A stretch of DNA of 64,000 nt from Lacipirellulaceae bacterium. Its GTDB lineage: Bacteria; Planctomycetota; Planctomycetia; Pirellulales; Lacipirellulaceae. A program made the translations under genes and the position numbers. Positions 16,787-26,057 of this stretch are shown here, piece by piece. Location of the stretch: assembly GCA_040218535.1 (NCBI GenBank), contig JAVJRG010000012.1, positions 744,001 to 808,000 on the forward strand, read 5' to 3'. Within the stretch, counting starts at the first letter, position 1. Each line of letters opens with the position of its first letter. The notes below the pieces were generated by a model that worked only from the letters and a program-made list of their open reading frames with translations, did not search any database and was not told the DNA's origin.

Positions 16787-17521
16787 CTAAACTCGCGCCT
16801 TGCTTTCAAAATCAGCTATCAGGTGCTGCGGCCACAAAGAGAAAAACTCTTGAGACCACTGTAAGTGCGTGAGAAACTCCTCCGGTTTCCAGATGCCTCC
16901 TTCTTGGATGCACAGCCAACCTTGCTGAACATCGATGATTGGCCCGCGACGGTTCAACAGAAACTCCATCATCCGGGGATGAACTAGGTCGTAGGCAAAG
17001 CGCTTGTCTTGGCTCTTCACATGGAACTTGTCGCTGAACTCCGCGGACTCGAAATCGATGTCGTCGAAGCCAAAGAAGCTGCCCACGCGATCAAAGAAAT
17101 GCTCCGGGCGAATCGTCAAACTTGGTACGCCGCTAAGAGGAATCTCAACCACCAGATAACTTCTATGGTGGTGGGTCGTCTTGGACTTGCCCTTGGAATC
17201 GGTTGATCGGGTCGCGTAATGGTAATCACCCATCTGCGCGGACTGCAGGCCCAAGGGCGTCTCGATCTGGCCGACAAGCGTGTTGTATGCGAAGCGATTT
17301 GATCCACGCCTGAACAGATCGAACTGGGCGAAGCGCTCGTCATGCCCATGATCCCGAGCTTGTGTGTATACCCACCCGAGCGAATCGGCCAACTGCGACA
17401 AAGCCGCCCGCCGTTTCTTGGCCGCCTGGTGAGAATAGTATCCCAACACGCCGAAGATCAAGACAAGCAGCACGATGAGTACAATTGCCAAAGTGGGCAC
17501 CCACCTTCCGAACTGGATCAT
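16787..17521 (-). CDS. Membrane-anchored protein of unknown function in the LemA group
   Basis: A 244-residue protein from the ATG at 17521; a TTG at 17542 would add seven residues. One N-terminal transmembrane helix (about residues 7-28, LAIVLIVLLVLIFGVLG) is followed by a basic patch and a soluble domain. That domain has aromatic-rich strands (DLFRRGSNRFAYNTLVG, DKFHVKSQDKRFAYDL) like those of DUF3137-type proteins, which commonly sit beside LemA. I do not recognise a catalytic motif. It lies in a run of three leftward genes, 111 bp upstream of lemA. Confidence 0.7.
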   Translation of the reverse strand: MIQFGRWVPTLAIVLIVLLVLIFGVLGYYSHQAAKKRRAALSQLADSLGWVYTQARDHGHDERFAQFDLFRRGSNRFAYNTLVGQIETPLGLQSAQMGDYHYATRSTDSKGKSKTTHHHRSYLVVEIPLSGVPSLTIRPEHFFDRVGSFFGFDDIDFESAEFSDKFHVKSQDKRFAYDLVHPRMMEFLLNRRGPIIDVQQGWLCIQEGGIWKPEEFLTHLQWSQEFFSLWPQHLIADFESKARV

Positions 17522-17559
17522 GCTGTCGAGATCACTGGGCAAAGGCTAGGCCTCAAATA

Positions 17560-17844
17560 CTACGCCTCGAAAGCCGGTTTGCCGAAGGCAGATTCCTCTT
17601 CTTCCTGCTCCTCATGCTTGTTTGGAAGCGCAGTGCTCTCCACAATGTGTCGGATCTCTCTGCCATCCATACCGCTGTCGACTAACTCGCGTTTGAAAGC
17701 CAGCTCCTGGCGGTGGGACACAAACAGTCGCACTTGCTTGGCAACCTCGCAGAGGGTGATGCAACCGAAGATGATCATCACGATGAACACCACCATGTTG
17801 AAGGGAGGAGGCATGCTCACGATGGCGTCGAAGAGAGATTTCAT
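17560..17844 (-). CDS. Small membrane protein with acidic tail (94 aa)
   Basis: A 94-residue protein with one hydrophobic helix at residues about 16-32 (NMVVFIVMIIFGCITLC), then an amphipathic basic segment (AKQVRLFVSHRQELAFKREL) and a glutamate-rich C terminus (HEEQEEEESAF). The middle motif SGMDGREIRHIVES is a type seen in short planctomycete membrane proteins. It is first in the leftward run with the DUF3137-like protein and LemA, so it is probably part of the same membrane assembly. Function unknown. Confidence 0.7.
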   Translation of the reverse strand: MKSLFDAIVSMPPPFNMVVFIVMIIFGCITLCEVAKQVRLFVSHRQELAFKRELVDSGMDGREIRHIVESTALPNKHEEQEEEESAFGKPAFEA

Positions 17845-17932
17845 AGTTCCTGGCTCGCAATTAGGGACAGAGTCTGATCACTGTTCGTTGGGCAAACCTC
17901 GATCTTGCTATCCTAGTCGAAAACTTCCATAA

Positions 17933-18016
17933 AACCCTAGCCCCAGGCGCGAGCCTGGGGTTGAACTCTTCACACCGCGTGACGTTGAAACCCGCTCGCT
18001 CGCGCGAGGGGCTAGG
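17933..18016. repeat. CTAG-type REP hairpin pair (variant stems)
   Basis: Two inverted units. The first, 17933-17962, reads CTAG, then stem CCCCAGGC, loop GCGA, stem GCCTGGGG, TT. The second, 17988-18016, read on the minus strand, gives CTAG, CCCCTCGC, GCGA, GCGAGCGG with one stem mismatch. The design equals that of the 41-49 kb repeats but the stem sequences differ. They lie between the leftward membrane gene and argH. Confidence 0.85.
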
Positions 18017-18189
18017 ATTGGAGTCACGACGTGAATCCGGGGCCAAATCGTGCTTAAATACTAGGCTCTCCGTGCCCGCGGCACATTGACTTCTCGCCCT
18101 AAGGCGTTTAAGCTAAAGAGCTTGGCGGGATTTTCTTCATTGCACAACCGATTCCGATTTCGTTTCCAAATCCCAGGCAAGCAGGCAAC

Positions 18190-19617
18190 GTGGCGCCCTC
18201 CTCACAGTCTAACGCTGGCTCACAATCTGAAGCCGAGAAGAGTGCGAAACCCTGGGGTGGAGTCTTCGACGGACAAACCGCGCCGTTGGTTGAAAAGTTT
18301 ACGGAAAGCGTTTCTTACGACCAAAGGCTCTACACCCAGGACATCCGCGGCAGCGTCGCTCACGCGCAGATGCTCGCCACGACGGGCGTGCTAACTGAGG
18401 ACGAAGCCGCTCAGATCGTCACCGGCCTCGAAGAGATCGGTCGCGAGATCGCTGCCGGCACGTTCGTCTTTCGGCAAGATCTCGAAGATGTTCACATGAA
18501 CATCGAACGAGCCCTCGTCGAGCAAATCGGCGACGTCGGTCGCAAACTGCACACGGGACGGAGCCGCAACGATCAAGTCTCAACCGATTTTCGTCTCTGG
18601 ATTCGCGAAGCAATCGATCGGGCCGATCGACTGTTAGGCGATCTCCAACGGGCTTTCGTGAGCCGCTGTGATCAAGACGCGGGAGTCATTTTGCCTGGGT
18701 ACACACATCTGCAGCGCGCTCAGCCCGTGTTGGCCAATCACTATTGGCTGGCCTATTGCGAGAAGTTCCAACGTGACCGTGACCGGCTTGCCGACTGCAG
18801 AAAAAGAGTGAATCAACTTTCGCTCGGAACTGCCGCGATGGCGGGGACGACGATCGACATTGATCGCCAGCACGTCGCCGAGGCTTTGGAGTTTGAAGGG
18901 CTCGTTGCCAACAGCCTCGATTCCTCGAGCGATCGCGACTACGCCATCGAGTTCGCCTTCGCGCTGACACTGATTGCCGAACACCTCAGCACCTTGGCCG
19001 AGGAATGGATTCTGTGGTCCACCGTTGAGTTCCGCTTTATTAAGCTGCCCCAGGATTACTGCACGGGCAGCTCGATCATGCCACAGAAGATCAACCCGGA
19101 TGTGATGGAGCTCATCCGCGGCAAGACGGCCCGCGTGGTGGGCAATCTGCAGGCCCTTCTCGTACTCGTGAAGGGCCTGCCGCTCGCTTACAACCGTGAT
19201 CTTCAAGAAGATAAAGAGCGTGTGTTTGATTCGGCCGACACGGTTGAAGCCTGCCTCGAATTGGCCGCCGCCGTGGTTGCAGGTGCCGAGCTGCAAGTGG
19301 AGGCGATCAACGAACGACTCGAACGAGGCTACCTCGACGCGACGACGCTGATGGAACACCTCATCAAGCTCGATGTTCCCCAACGAACCGCTCACGAGAT
19401 CATCGGCAACCTCGTTGCCAAGGCCATGAAGCAAGATGTACCGCTGGCCGATTTGCCGTTAGAGACTTTCCAAGAAGCCCACCCTGCCCTCGATGAGTCC
19501 GTTTACGAAGTCCTCGGTGTGGAACGCGCCGTTGCCGCGTTCCGCAGCGTCGGCTCAACGGCCCCAGACCGCGTCGCTGAGCAAGTCGCCAAGTGGCAGC
19601 AGCGGTTGAAAGCGTAA
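18190..19617 (+). CDS. argH: Argininosuccinate lyase
   Basis: A 475-residue cytoplasmic enzyme that splits argininosuccinate into arginine and fumarate, the last step of arginine synthesis. It shows the fumarase/aspartase superfamily signature [12 protein letters not shown] near residue 295, the substrate-binding segment [16 protein letters not shown] near 121, and the N-terminal PWGGVFDG. The length is typical. The start is a GTG at 18190; about 20 residues precede the conserved PWGG. It is apparently transcribed alone, with repeat clusters on both sides. Confidence 0.96.
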   Translation: MAPSSQSNAGSQSEAEKSAKPWGGVFDGQTAPLVEKFTESVSYDQRLYTQDIRGSVAHAQMLATTGVLTEDEAAQIVTGLEEIGREIAAGTFVFRQDLEDVHMNIERALVEQIGDVGRKLHTGRSRNDQVSTDFRLWIREAIDRADRLLGDLQRAFVSRCDQDAGVILPGYTHLQRAQPVLANHYWLAYCEKFQRDRDRLADCRKRVNQLSLGTAAMAGTTIDIDRQHVAEALEFEGLVANSLDSSSDRDYAIEFAFALTLIAEHLSTLAEEWILWSTVEFRFIKLPQDYCTGSSIMPQKINPDVMELIRGKTARVVGNLQALLVLVKGLPLAYNRDLQEDKERVFDSADTVEACLELAAAVVAGAELQVEAINERLERGYLDATTLMEHLIKLDVPQRTAHEIIGNLVAKAMKQDVPLADLPLETFQEAHPALDESVYEVLGVERAVAAFRSVGSTAPDRVAEQVAKWQQRLKA

Positions 19618-19632
19618 TCGTTGGATTCAGTC

Positions 19633-19714
19633 GCGAAGCGACGACACCACCTAGCCAGGGGCGGGAGCCCCTGGGAGAAGTCACTCCCCTGACCAATAGC
19701 CCCGAAGGGGCGAC
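19633..19714. repeat. Three-hairpin composite repeat after argH
   Basis: Hairpin 1, GTCGC-GAA-GCGAC (from 19631), and hairpin 3, GCCCC-GAA-GGGGC (ending near 19710), both run into CGACAC. Between them, 19651-19674, lies a CTAG-type unit: CTAG, stem CCAGGGGC, loop GGGA, stem GCCCCTGG. The composite ends at the ATG of 19717 and probably also stops argH transcription. Confidence 0.8.
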
Positions 19715-19728
19715 ACATGATTCAAACC

Positions 19729-21972
19729 ATGCCCAAGCCTTTCACGTCTCTCGTTGTCGCACTCGGTATAGTCGCGACGCTTGGGGTAACTTCCTTCGCC
19801 CAGGAGGAAACCCCAGCCGTCAATGTCGAGATCGACGTTGCCGACCCACTCGACAACCCGGCAGTCGCGGCTGTGCTGGAGCAAGATCGCACGACGCCTG
19901 CCGAGCAACTTCAAGTGGTGGCGACGCTTGTCGACTTAGGCTATCCGAGTGTTGCCGAGCCAATTCTCCAAGAAATCGTTGTGGCGAATCTCTCGGAAGA
20001 GAAGTTGGTCTCACTGGCGGATCGGTTTGGATCTGCCCGTTTGGTGCGACTTGTCCGTCAATCTCGAGATCCGGGTATCAAGGCTTCTCCGAAGTTTCAA
20101 AAGGCGGCGGCCACACTGGTCCAAAGCATCCTCGACGCGACTGACAGCAGAGCACGCGATCCTGAGCGGATCGCTTCCCTGATCGCGAAGCTGAGTGACG
20201 AGTCCGATGCCGTTCGCCGGCAAACTCGCTCCGACCTGAGCGTCGGAGGAGAGCCAGCGATCGTCGCCTGCTTCAATGCACTGGCCGCCACGGAAGAGGA
20301 AGACCTGCGGGCGCAGCTCCTCGCAACTTTGGCGTTGATGCGACATGCCGTGGAGTCACCTACGCTCGCCGTGCTCGCTCGTGGGAAAGGCCTAGTCCAA
20401 CGCGACGCGGCTGAGCTGGCAGGACATCTACGCATGAAGGATGCCCTGCCCTACCTGTCATTGTTTTCGATCCAGGGAGACGAAGTCCCGGCATCTCAAG
20501 CCGCGCGGGCAGCGCTCGCGAAGTTCGGCCTGCCCATGCCCTCACCGGCAGAGGCCTTCGAGTTGGCTCGCCGCGACTTAGCAGCAAGTCGGCAGGGGCC
20601 GCCTCCGGTGGCGCTCTCGATCGACGAGGAGGGCCCTTGGTGGACCTGGAATGCCAAAACGAAAACCCTTTCAAAACAGCAATTGCCGGCCCGGATGCTG
20701 CGGATCAAATCAGCGTCTCGACTGGCTCGCGTCCTGAATCTCGGCGGCATGCCGCCCGCAGCCGATCTACGCGAGACGATGCTACTGATCGCCGCCGAAG
20801 AAGCGGGGCTGAGCGACACAGACGTTCCTGAGGATTTGAAGCAGTGGTTTGATTCGCTGAGTATCGCTGAACTAAACACAATGCTGGCCCGCGCGGTTAA
20901 GCAAGAGTATCACGCCGCTGCCGTGAAGATCGCAGAAACGCTCGGCGAGCGTGGTGACCTATCAGCAATTTCGAGCTATCACGGGCGTCCAACGGCCCTA
21001 GCCTCTGCCGTCGCCTCTCCCGACCGAGGCGTTAAGTTCGCTGCATTGCAGGCGATCATGAAAATCGCTCCGGGGCAACGTTTCCCAGGGTCGAGCGCGG
21101 TTGCTCCTGCTCTTTGGTACTTCGCCACCGGCGGCGGCGAACCGGTGGCGGTCGTTGGAGGCTCGACGATCGATCACGCGAACGCGTGGGCCGGAGCCCT
21201 CCGCGCAGCCGGTTACGATACTTCCCCGGCGACCAATGGACGTAGCGTTCTGCTCAGCGCATTCGATGTCGCACAAACCTCTAGAATGAACCTCGTTGTT
21301 CTCGATGCCAATCTCGACCGTCCCCGTATGCGTGAGGTGCTCTACCAACTTCGCCGCGATCCAAGAACGGCCCAGGTGCCCATCGCGGTGGTGAGTCCTG
21401 GTGAGCGACTCCGCGAAATGGAACCGCTAGCCGCGACCGTCCCTCAAGTCTTGGTCGAGCCACGACCCTCAGGCACCGCCGCCGTGAAGGGGTTGGTTAG
21501 CCGCCTCACGAAACTCGCCAGTTCGCCGTTTCCTGATGCCAAAGAGCGGGCTGCCCAAGCGAAATACGCGTTGGAAACCATCGCTAAGCTGCTCAAGGAA
21601 GGTCACGCCTACGATGAACTTATTCGCGACTCCGAGGTAGTGAGTAGCACGCTCTACGATCCGGCACTTACCGCTGCCTCGCTTGCCGTGCTGGAGAATC
21701 TGGGCACGCAGGCAAGTCAACTTGCTTTGGTCGATTACGCCAGTAGCGAAACTCAACCGGCCGAAGGTCGCCAAGCCGCTCTTGCAGCCTTTACTGCCAG
21801 CCACAACCGATTCGGCCTGCAGCTGACCCGCACACAGATCATTCGGCAGTACGACCGCTACAACGCAAGTGAGATCTCCAGCGAGGAGACGCAGATGATC
21901 CTCGGGAGCATTCTAGATGTGCTAGAAGGCCGAGCGGCGAAACCGCAAGCGGTTAGCGGCACAAAACCCTGA
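19729..21972 (+). CDS. Exported HEAT-repeat protein with a receiver-like (CheY-like) domain
   Basis: A 747-residue protein. The Met at 19729 gives a normal signal peptide (MPKPFTSLVVALGIVATLGV, cut after SFAQ); the ATG at 19717 lies at the edge of a repeat. Residues about 30-450 are helical with HEAT-like pairs (LIAKLSDESDAVRRQTRSDL, VQRDAAELAGHLRMKDALPY). Residues about 472-600 read as a response-regulator receiver fold: PVAVVGGSTID, phosphoacceptor-like D526 in LVVLDANLD, then VPIAVVSPG. The lysine usually following the fifth strand is replaced (LVEPRPSG), so phosphorylation is doubtful. A receiver-like domain in an exported protein is unusual. The next gene, 49 bp on, is a sigma-54 activator. 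Function unknown. Confidence 0.72.
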   Translation: MPKPFTSLVVALGIVATLGVTSFAQEETPAVNVEIDVADPLDNPAVAAVLEQDRTTPAEQLQVVATLVDLGYPSVAEPILQEIVVANLSEEKLVSLADRFGSARLVRLVRQSRDPGIKASPKFQKAAATLVQSILDATDSRARDPERIASLIAKLSDESDAVRRQTRSDLSVGGEPAIVACFNALAATEEEDLRAQLLATLALMRHAVESPTLAVLARGKGLVQRDAAELAGHLRMKDALPYLSLFSIQGDEVPASQAARAALAKFGLPMPSPAEAFELARRDLAASRQGPPPVALSIDEEGPWWTWNAKTKTLSKQQLPARMLRIKSASRLARVLNLGGMPPAADLRETMLLIAAEEAGLSDTDVPEDLKQWFDSLSIAELNTMLARAVKQEYHAAAVKIAETLGERGDLSAISSYHGRPTALASAVASPDRGVKFAALQAIMKIAPGQRFPGSSAVAPALWYFATGGGEPVAVVGGSTIDHANAWAGALRAAGYDTSPATNGRSVLLSAFDVAQTSRMNLVVLDANLDRPRMREVLYQLRRDPRTAQVPIAVVSPGERLREMEPLAATVPQVLVEPRPSGTAAVKGLVSRLTKLASSPFPDAKERAAQAKYALETIAKLLKEGHAYDELIRDSEVVSSTLYDPALTAASLAVLENLGTQASQLALVDYASSETQPAEGRQAALAAFTASHNRFGLQLTRTQIIRQYDRYNASEISSEETQMILGSILDVLEGRAAKPQAVSGTKP

Positions 21973-22021
21973 TTCACTTCCTTAAACGGTTTCATTCGTC
22001 ATTCCGAATTCGTAATTCCCC

Positions 22022-23083
22022 ATGTCCCTTTCTACCCTACGCATCGACAACTCCAACGACGGCCCCGAGCCGTTGCCGGGGATCATCGGTAGTAGCCCAG
22101 CGATGGCCGAGGTCTACCGTGTGACGCGGCAGGTGGCTCGTTCGAGTGCCTCGGTGCTACTGCTGGGCGAAACGGGGACCGGCAAGGAACTGATCGCACA
22201 GGCGATTCATCAGCAGAGCGAACGCCGCAGCCGGTCGTTCGTCCGCGTGAACTGCGGCGCACTCAGCGAGAGCCTGCTAGAAAGCGAGCTTTTTGGCCAC
22301 GTTCGGGGTGCCTTCACCGGGGCAATCGACAACCGGACTGGACGGTTCGAAGCGGCCCACAATGGGACGATCTTCCTCGACGAGATCAACAGCACGACGC
22401 TCCACCTGCAAGTGAAACTGTTGCGCGTGCTCCAAGAGCAGGAGTTCGAGCGCGTCGGCGATACCAAAACGGTGAAGGTCGACACGCGAATCATTGCCGC
22501 CAGCAACCGCGACCTGTTGGACTTGGCCGCCGAGGGAAAATTCCGCGAAGACCTCTTCTATCGCTTGAACGTCGTCCCGATTTACCTTCCTCCACTACGC
22601 GAACGCACCGAGGACATTCCCGACCTCGTGACCCACTTCTTGAATTTCTATAACGAGAAAAACGACCGCTACGTTGCCCACATCGAAGCGAAAGCCCTGG
22701 AAGCGATGCGTAACTACTTGTGGCCGGGTAACGTCCGTGAGTTGCAGAACTACGTCGAGCGTGCCGTCGTGATGGCTCCCGGCGACGAACTGACCTTCGA
22801 CCTGCTTCCCTCGGCGGTCCGCACTGGCAAACAGCCTCGCTCGGTAGGTCCCCGGGTAATGAACTTCGAGGAGCTGACCGAAGAACTTGTCCAACAGGGC
22901 GTCAGCAGCGCCGACGAGAAGGCCGAAGATCTGCACAGCCGCGTGGTCGATCGGGTGGAGCGGGAAGTGATCTCGCAGGTGATGACCATGTGCGACGGCG
23001 TGCAAATCAAGGCCGCAGCACGGTTAGGGATCAACCGCAATACGCTGCATAAGAAGCTAAAAGAGTACGGGCTGGGCGAGTAG
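22022..23083 (+). CDS. Sigma-54-dependent transcription activator (AAA+ and Fis-type HTH)
   Basis: A 353-residue enhancer-binding protein lacking an N-terminal sensor domain. It has Walker A GETGTGKE (about residues 46-53), the sigma-54 contact loop GAFTGA (about 96-101), Walker B-type NGTIFLDEI, and an arginine-rich sensor region with LPPLRERTEDIPDL. The C terminus holds a Fis-type helix-turn-helix (AAARLGINRNTLHKKLKEYG). It should remodel sigma-54 polymerase using ATP at target promoters. Without its own sensor domain it must be controlled by a partner or by expression level. Its position just after the exported HEAT/receiver-like gene is suggestive only. Confidence 0.9.
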   Translation: MSLSTLRIDNSNDGPEPLPGIIGSSPAMAEVYRVTRQVARSSASVLLLGETGTGKELIAQAIHQQSERRSRSFVRVNCGALSESLLESELFGHVRGAFTGAIDNRTGRFEAAHNGTIFLDEINSTTLHLQVKLLRVLQEQEFERVGDTKTVKVDTRIIAASNRDLLDLAAEGKFREDLFYRLNVVPIYLPPLRERTEDIPDLVTHFLNFYNEKNDRYVAHIEAKALEAMRNYLWPGNVRELQNYVERAVVMAPGDELTFDLLPSAVRTGKQPRSVGPRVMNFEELTEELVQQGVSSADEKAEDLHSRVVDRVEREVISQVMTMCDGVQIKAAARLGINRNTLHKKLKEYGLGE

Positions 23084-23158
23084 AATGGGTTGAGAGCCAC
23101 GATCAAAAGTCACTCGCACTTCTACGTGGAGTGAATTCTTCCAAGTAACCAGGAACCC

Positions 23159-24064
23159 ATGTCCCCAGGCGTTAACACCTTCTGTTTCGCAGCCAGCTAT
23201 ACCGTTGCGTTTGCGCTAGCGCTGATGGGCCTGTGGAGCCGGCCCGTCTGGCGGCGACCGGCGATGTTGCTGGCGGCGGCAGCGGGCGTCGTGGCGCATA
23301 CTTGGTATTTGTGGAAGCGCATTGGTGAGTTGCCCCAAGCGCCACTCTCCAGCCCGCATGATTGGTACACGGGTGTCGCCGGGTTGTTGGCCGTCGCGTA
23401 TTTGGCACTTACGCTGTATTTGCCGCGACGATCTCTGGGCTTGTTCATGCTACCCGTCGTGTTGGGTCTGATCGGTACTGCCTCTCTCTCCGAAAGGACG
23501 AGTGTTGCCTCCTTACAGGTTCCCCGCTTCTGGACGCTGCTCCATGCGGGCCTGTTGATGGGGGGAACGGTCGCCGTGCTGTTCGGGTTCGTCACGGGGC
23601 TTATGTATCTGCTGCAGAGCTCTCGGCTCAAGCGAAAAATGCCCACCAATGAGCGCTTTCGCCTTCCGAGTCTCGAATGGCTGGAACTCGCCAATAGTCG
23701 CGCCTTGGGAACGGCCGCACTGCTGATCGGGTTCGGCTTTCTGACGGGGGTACTCAGCCAGTTGTCGCATTCCGAGGGGCGTAGCGTTCCTTGGACGGAT
23801 CCCGTCGTGCTTAGCTTGGCCGCGATGCTTGTGTGGTTGGTTGTGGCTGAAGGGTTTCGAGTCATCTACCCAGCGGCTCGCCGCGGGCGGAAGGTGGCCT
23901 ATTTGACGTTGGCCGCGTTCGCATTTCTGCTGCTGACCTTGGCTTCGTTTACCTTGCAGGATTCACTGCATGGAGAGGCAGATAGAGAGGCGAGGGGCGA
24001 GGGGCGAGAATCTTCCGCATTCCACCTTCCGCCTTCCGCCCTGACCACAGGAGGTGTCCTATGA
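23159..24064 (+). CDS. HemX/CcsA-like cytochrome c assembly membrane protein
   Basis: A 301-residue integral membrane protein with about eight hydrophobic helices spread along the chain (for example LLMGGTVAVLFGFVTGLMYL and VVLSLAAMLVWLVVAEGF). The layout and the His-bearing helix FWTLLHAGLL match the cytochrome c assembly family (CcsA/HemX). The full CcsA tryptophan motif WGxxWxWD is not seen, which favours HemX. The stop overlaps the hemA start (ATGA), a classical hemX-hemA arrangement, so it probably influences glutamyl-tRNA reductase or haem handling. The last 30 or so residues come from a low-complexity GAGGGGC/CCTTCCGC repeat and look like an extension. A ribosome site AGGA precedes the ATG. 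Confidence 0.8.
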   Translation: MSPGVNTFCFAASYTVAFALALMGLWSRPVWRRPAMLLAAAAGVVAHTWYLWKRIGELPQAPLSSPHDWYTGVAGLLAVAYLALTLYLPRRSLGLFMLPVVLGLIGTASLSERTSVASLQVPRFWTLLHAGLLMGGTVAVLFGFVTGLMYLLQSSRLKRKMPTNERFRLPSLEWLELANSRALGTAALLIGFGFLTGVLSQLSHSEGRSVPWTDPVVLSLAAMLVWLVVAEGFRVIYPAARRGRKVAYLTLAAFAFLLLTLASFTLQDSLHGEADREARGEGRESSAFHLPPSALTTGGVL

Positions 24065-25338
24065 ACCTCCGGATGGTCGGTTGTACCCATCGGGCGGCAA
24101 GCCTGGATGTGCGGCAGCAACTTGCGTTTGGCGAGAGCCAAGCGGAGGACGCGCTCAACCGTTGGCGAGAAGAATTCCCCGAAACGGAACTCGCGCTCCT
24201 GAGCACTTGCAACCGTGTTGAGCTCTATGCGGCGACGGATCAAACCGAGAATCACCTGAACGACGATCGACTTGCCGATGCGTTGCTCGGTTATCATCGC
24301 GTTCCCCGTGAACGAGTCGACACGCAGTTGACTCGGCTCTCAGAAAGCGAAGTGGTTTCGCACATTTATCGCGTTGCTTCGAGCCTCGACAGCATGGTCG
24401 TGGGCGAGCCGCAGATTCTTTCGCAGGTGAAAGACGCATACCAACGGGCCCACCAGACGGGTACCGCTGGGCCGTTGCTGCATGAGCTATTCCAGTCGGC
24501 ACTACGAACCGCTCGTCGTGTGGCGGGCGAGACGGACTTGCATCGGCATCGGGTGAGCATCCCCAGCGTGGCCATCGGCGACTTTGCCAGCCGGGTTTTC
24601 GAGCGATTTGACGATAAGCACGTCCTCGTCCTCGGGGCGGGCGAAATGGCCGAGGAGACGCTCCGTTACCTTCGCGACGAGGGGGCACGCAAGATTTACG
24701 TGGCCAATCGCGACGCCCAGCGAGGTGCCGCACTAGCGGAACGTTTCTCGGGAGTAGCCGTCGACTGGGACGATCGCTGGCTGCAGCTCGGTCAAACAGA
24801 CCTGGTGGTCAGCACCACGGCTGCCCAGCAGCCCATTGTGACGGCTGATGCCTTCGACAAACTGATCGCCCCCTCTCAGCGTCAGCGGTCGCTGTTCATC
24901 CTCGACTTGGCCGTCCCACGCGACTTCGAGGCAGCCGTTGGTGAGCGACTGGGCGTGTACCTTTATTCGCTGGATGATTTGGAGCTGGCCTGCGCACAGA
25001 ATCGCAAAGCCCGAGCAGATCAATTGCCCCTGGCTGAAGAGATCGTCGCCGACGAAGCCCACAAATTTCTGGCCGAAGCTCGCCACCGTGCCGCGGCCCC
25101 AGTGATTACCGACTTTCGCCGCGGGCTTGAGCAGCCCAAACAGGCAGAGCTTGAGCGGCTGTTCGCCAAGCTGCCCGACCTTGATGAAAAGACGCGAGAA
25201 GAAATCACACAGTTTGCCGACCGGCTGGTCAACAAGATGCTGTACCCGCCACTGAAGTCTTTGCGAGACGCTTCAGAAGAAGGCTCGCCCAATAGTCTCA
25301 TCGATGCTCTGAAGCGACTCTTTTGGCTTGATGATTAG
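24061..25338 (+). CDS. hemA: Glutamyl-tRNA reductase
   Basis: A 425-residue enzyme that reduces glutamyl-tRNA(Glu) to glutamate-1-semialdehyde with NADPH, the first step of the C5 haem pathway. It shows GCTHRAASLDVRQQLAF, the catalytic cysteine in LLSTCNRVELYA (about C50), the VVGEPQILSQVKDAY segment, and the nucleotide-binding VLVLGAGEMAEETLRYL near residue 190. The length fits the family. The GGAGG at 24051-24055 is a strong ribosome site. It is translationally coupled to the HemX-like gene by a 4-base overlap. Confidence 0.97.
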   Translation: MNLRMVGCTHRAASLDVRQQLAFGESQAEDALNRWREEFPETELALLSTCNRVELYAATDQTENHLNDDRLADALLGYHRVPRERVDTQLTRLSESEVVSHIYRVASSLDSMVVGEPQILSQVKDAYQRAHQTGTAGPLLHELFQSALRTARRVAGETDLHRHRVSIPSVAIGDFASRVFERFDDKHVLVLGAGEMAEETLRYLRDEGARKIYVANRDAQRGAALAERFSGVAVDWDDRWLQLGQTDLVVSTTAAQQPIVTADAFDKLIAPSQRQRSLFILDLAVPRDFEAAVGERLGVYLYSLDDLELACAQNRKARADQLPLAEEIVADEAHKFLAEARHRAAAPVITDFRRGLEQPKQAELERLFAKLPDLDEKTREEITQFADRLVNKMLYPPLKSLRDASEEGSPNSLIDALKRLFWLDD

Positions 25339-25361
25339 TGGAACCAGATTCAAGACTTCTT

Positions 25362-25421
25362 CAGCCGCAACGCGTTAGCGTCCGGTTCTCAAGGTAACCG
25401 GGGGCTAAGGCCCTGCGGCTG
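25362..25421. repeat. Long imperfect palindrome after hemA
   Basis: The left arm starts CAGCCGCAACGCGTTAGCG and the right arm ends GGGGCTAAGGCCCTGCGGCTG (split for length), pairing over about 26 nt with a short loop. It lies 23 bp after the hemA stop and 18 bp before the 3' end of the convergent acidic-protein gene, so it could terminate both. Confidence 0.85.
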
Positions 25422-25438
25422 ATATCCTGTGACGCCCT

Positions 25439-25948
25439 CTAGTCCATGTCGTCGTCATCGTCGTAGCCGAACTCGTCATAGCCTTCGTCGTCGTCATCCT
25501 CTTCGTCGTCGTAGTCGTAGCCGACGCCTAGCTCATCTTCGTCGTCGAGGTCGTCGTCGAGGTCGGAATCTTCATCGTCGTCGACTTCTTCCCATTCGTC
25601 TTCCAACTCACTAGGCTCGTCGTCGCTGGGTTCGTCGTCCTCTTCTTCCTCATCGTCGTCCTCGTATTCGACGTCATCTTCGTCGTCGTCCTCGTACTCC
25701 TCGTCGTCCTCCTCCTCTTCGACCTCTTCATACTCGTATTCGTATTCGTACTCCGCAGGTTCGTCGTCGTCTTCAGCCTCGTCGTCATCTTCGTATTCGT
25801 ACTCGTACTCTTCTTCTTCAGCAGTGATGACGGTTCGCTGCTTTTCTTCCCACAACTCGTCGAGCCATGATGGCTCGGAAGAAAGGCTCTTCGCTGGAAA
25901 GCTCCCTGTTGTTGAACTCCCCATTGTTGAACTCATGGTCGACGGCAC
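25439..25948 (-). CDS. Extremely acidic low-complexity protein
   Basis: Up to 169 residues from a GTG at 25948 that follows AGGGGGG by eight bases; the ATG at 25984 is an alternative giving 181. After a short N-terminal part (SWLDELWEEKQRTVITAEEE) nearly all residues are Glu, Asp or Tyr, as irregular repeats such as EYEYEYE and EYEDDDE. The DNA is a long run of GTC/TTC-like triplets and may be slippage-prone. Such polyanionic tails occur in histone- or DNA-mimic-like, chaperone and calcium-binding proteins, but none can be assigned. It is convergent with hemA. A signal peptide is not visible. Confidence 0.6.
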   Translation of the reverse strand: MPSTMSSTMGSSTTGSFPAKSLSSEPSWLDELWEEKQRTVITAEEEEYEYEYEDDDEAEDDDEPAEYEYEYEYEEVEEEEDDEEYEDDDEDDVEYEDDDEEEEDDEPSDDEPSELEDEWEEVDDDEDSDLDDDLDDEDELGVGYDYDDEEDDDDEGYDEFGYDDDDDMD

Positions 25949-26057
25949 GATGAATTCCCCCCTCTTCGCTGACGATACAATCATTTATTGCCCTCTCCCG
26001 CAAGCGAAAGAAGGAATTTGGGTAAGCACAAAACTCCGCTGGCAAGCAAGCGTCGCC

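Noticed and set aside
25439-25830. Repetitive DNA that might look like a CRISPR or satellite array
   Set aside because: The repetition is irregular triplets within one frame, without equal-length repeats and unique spacers.
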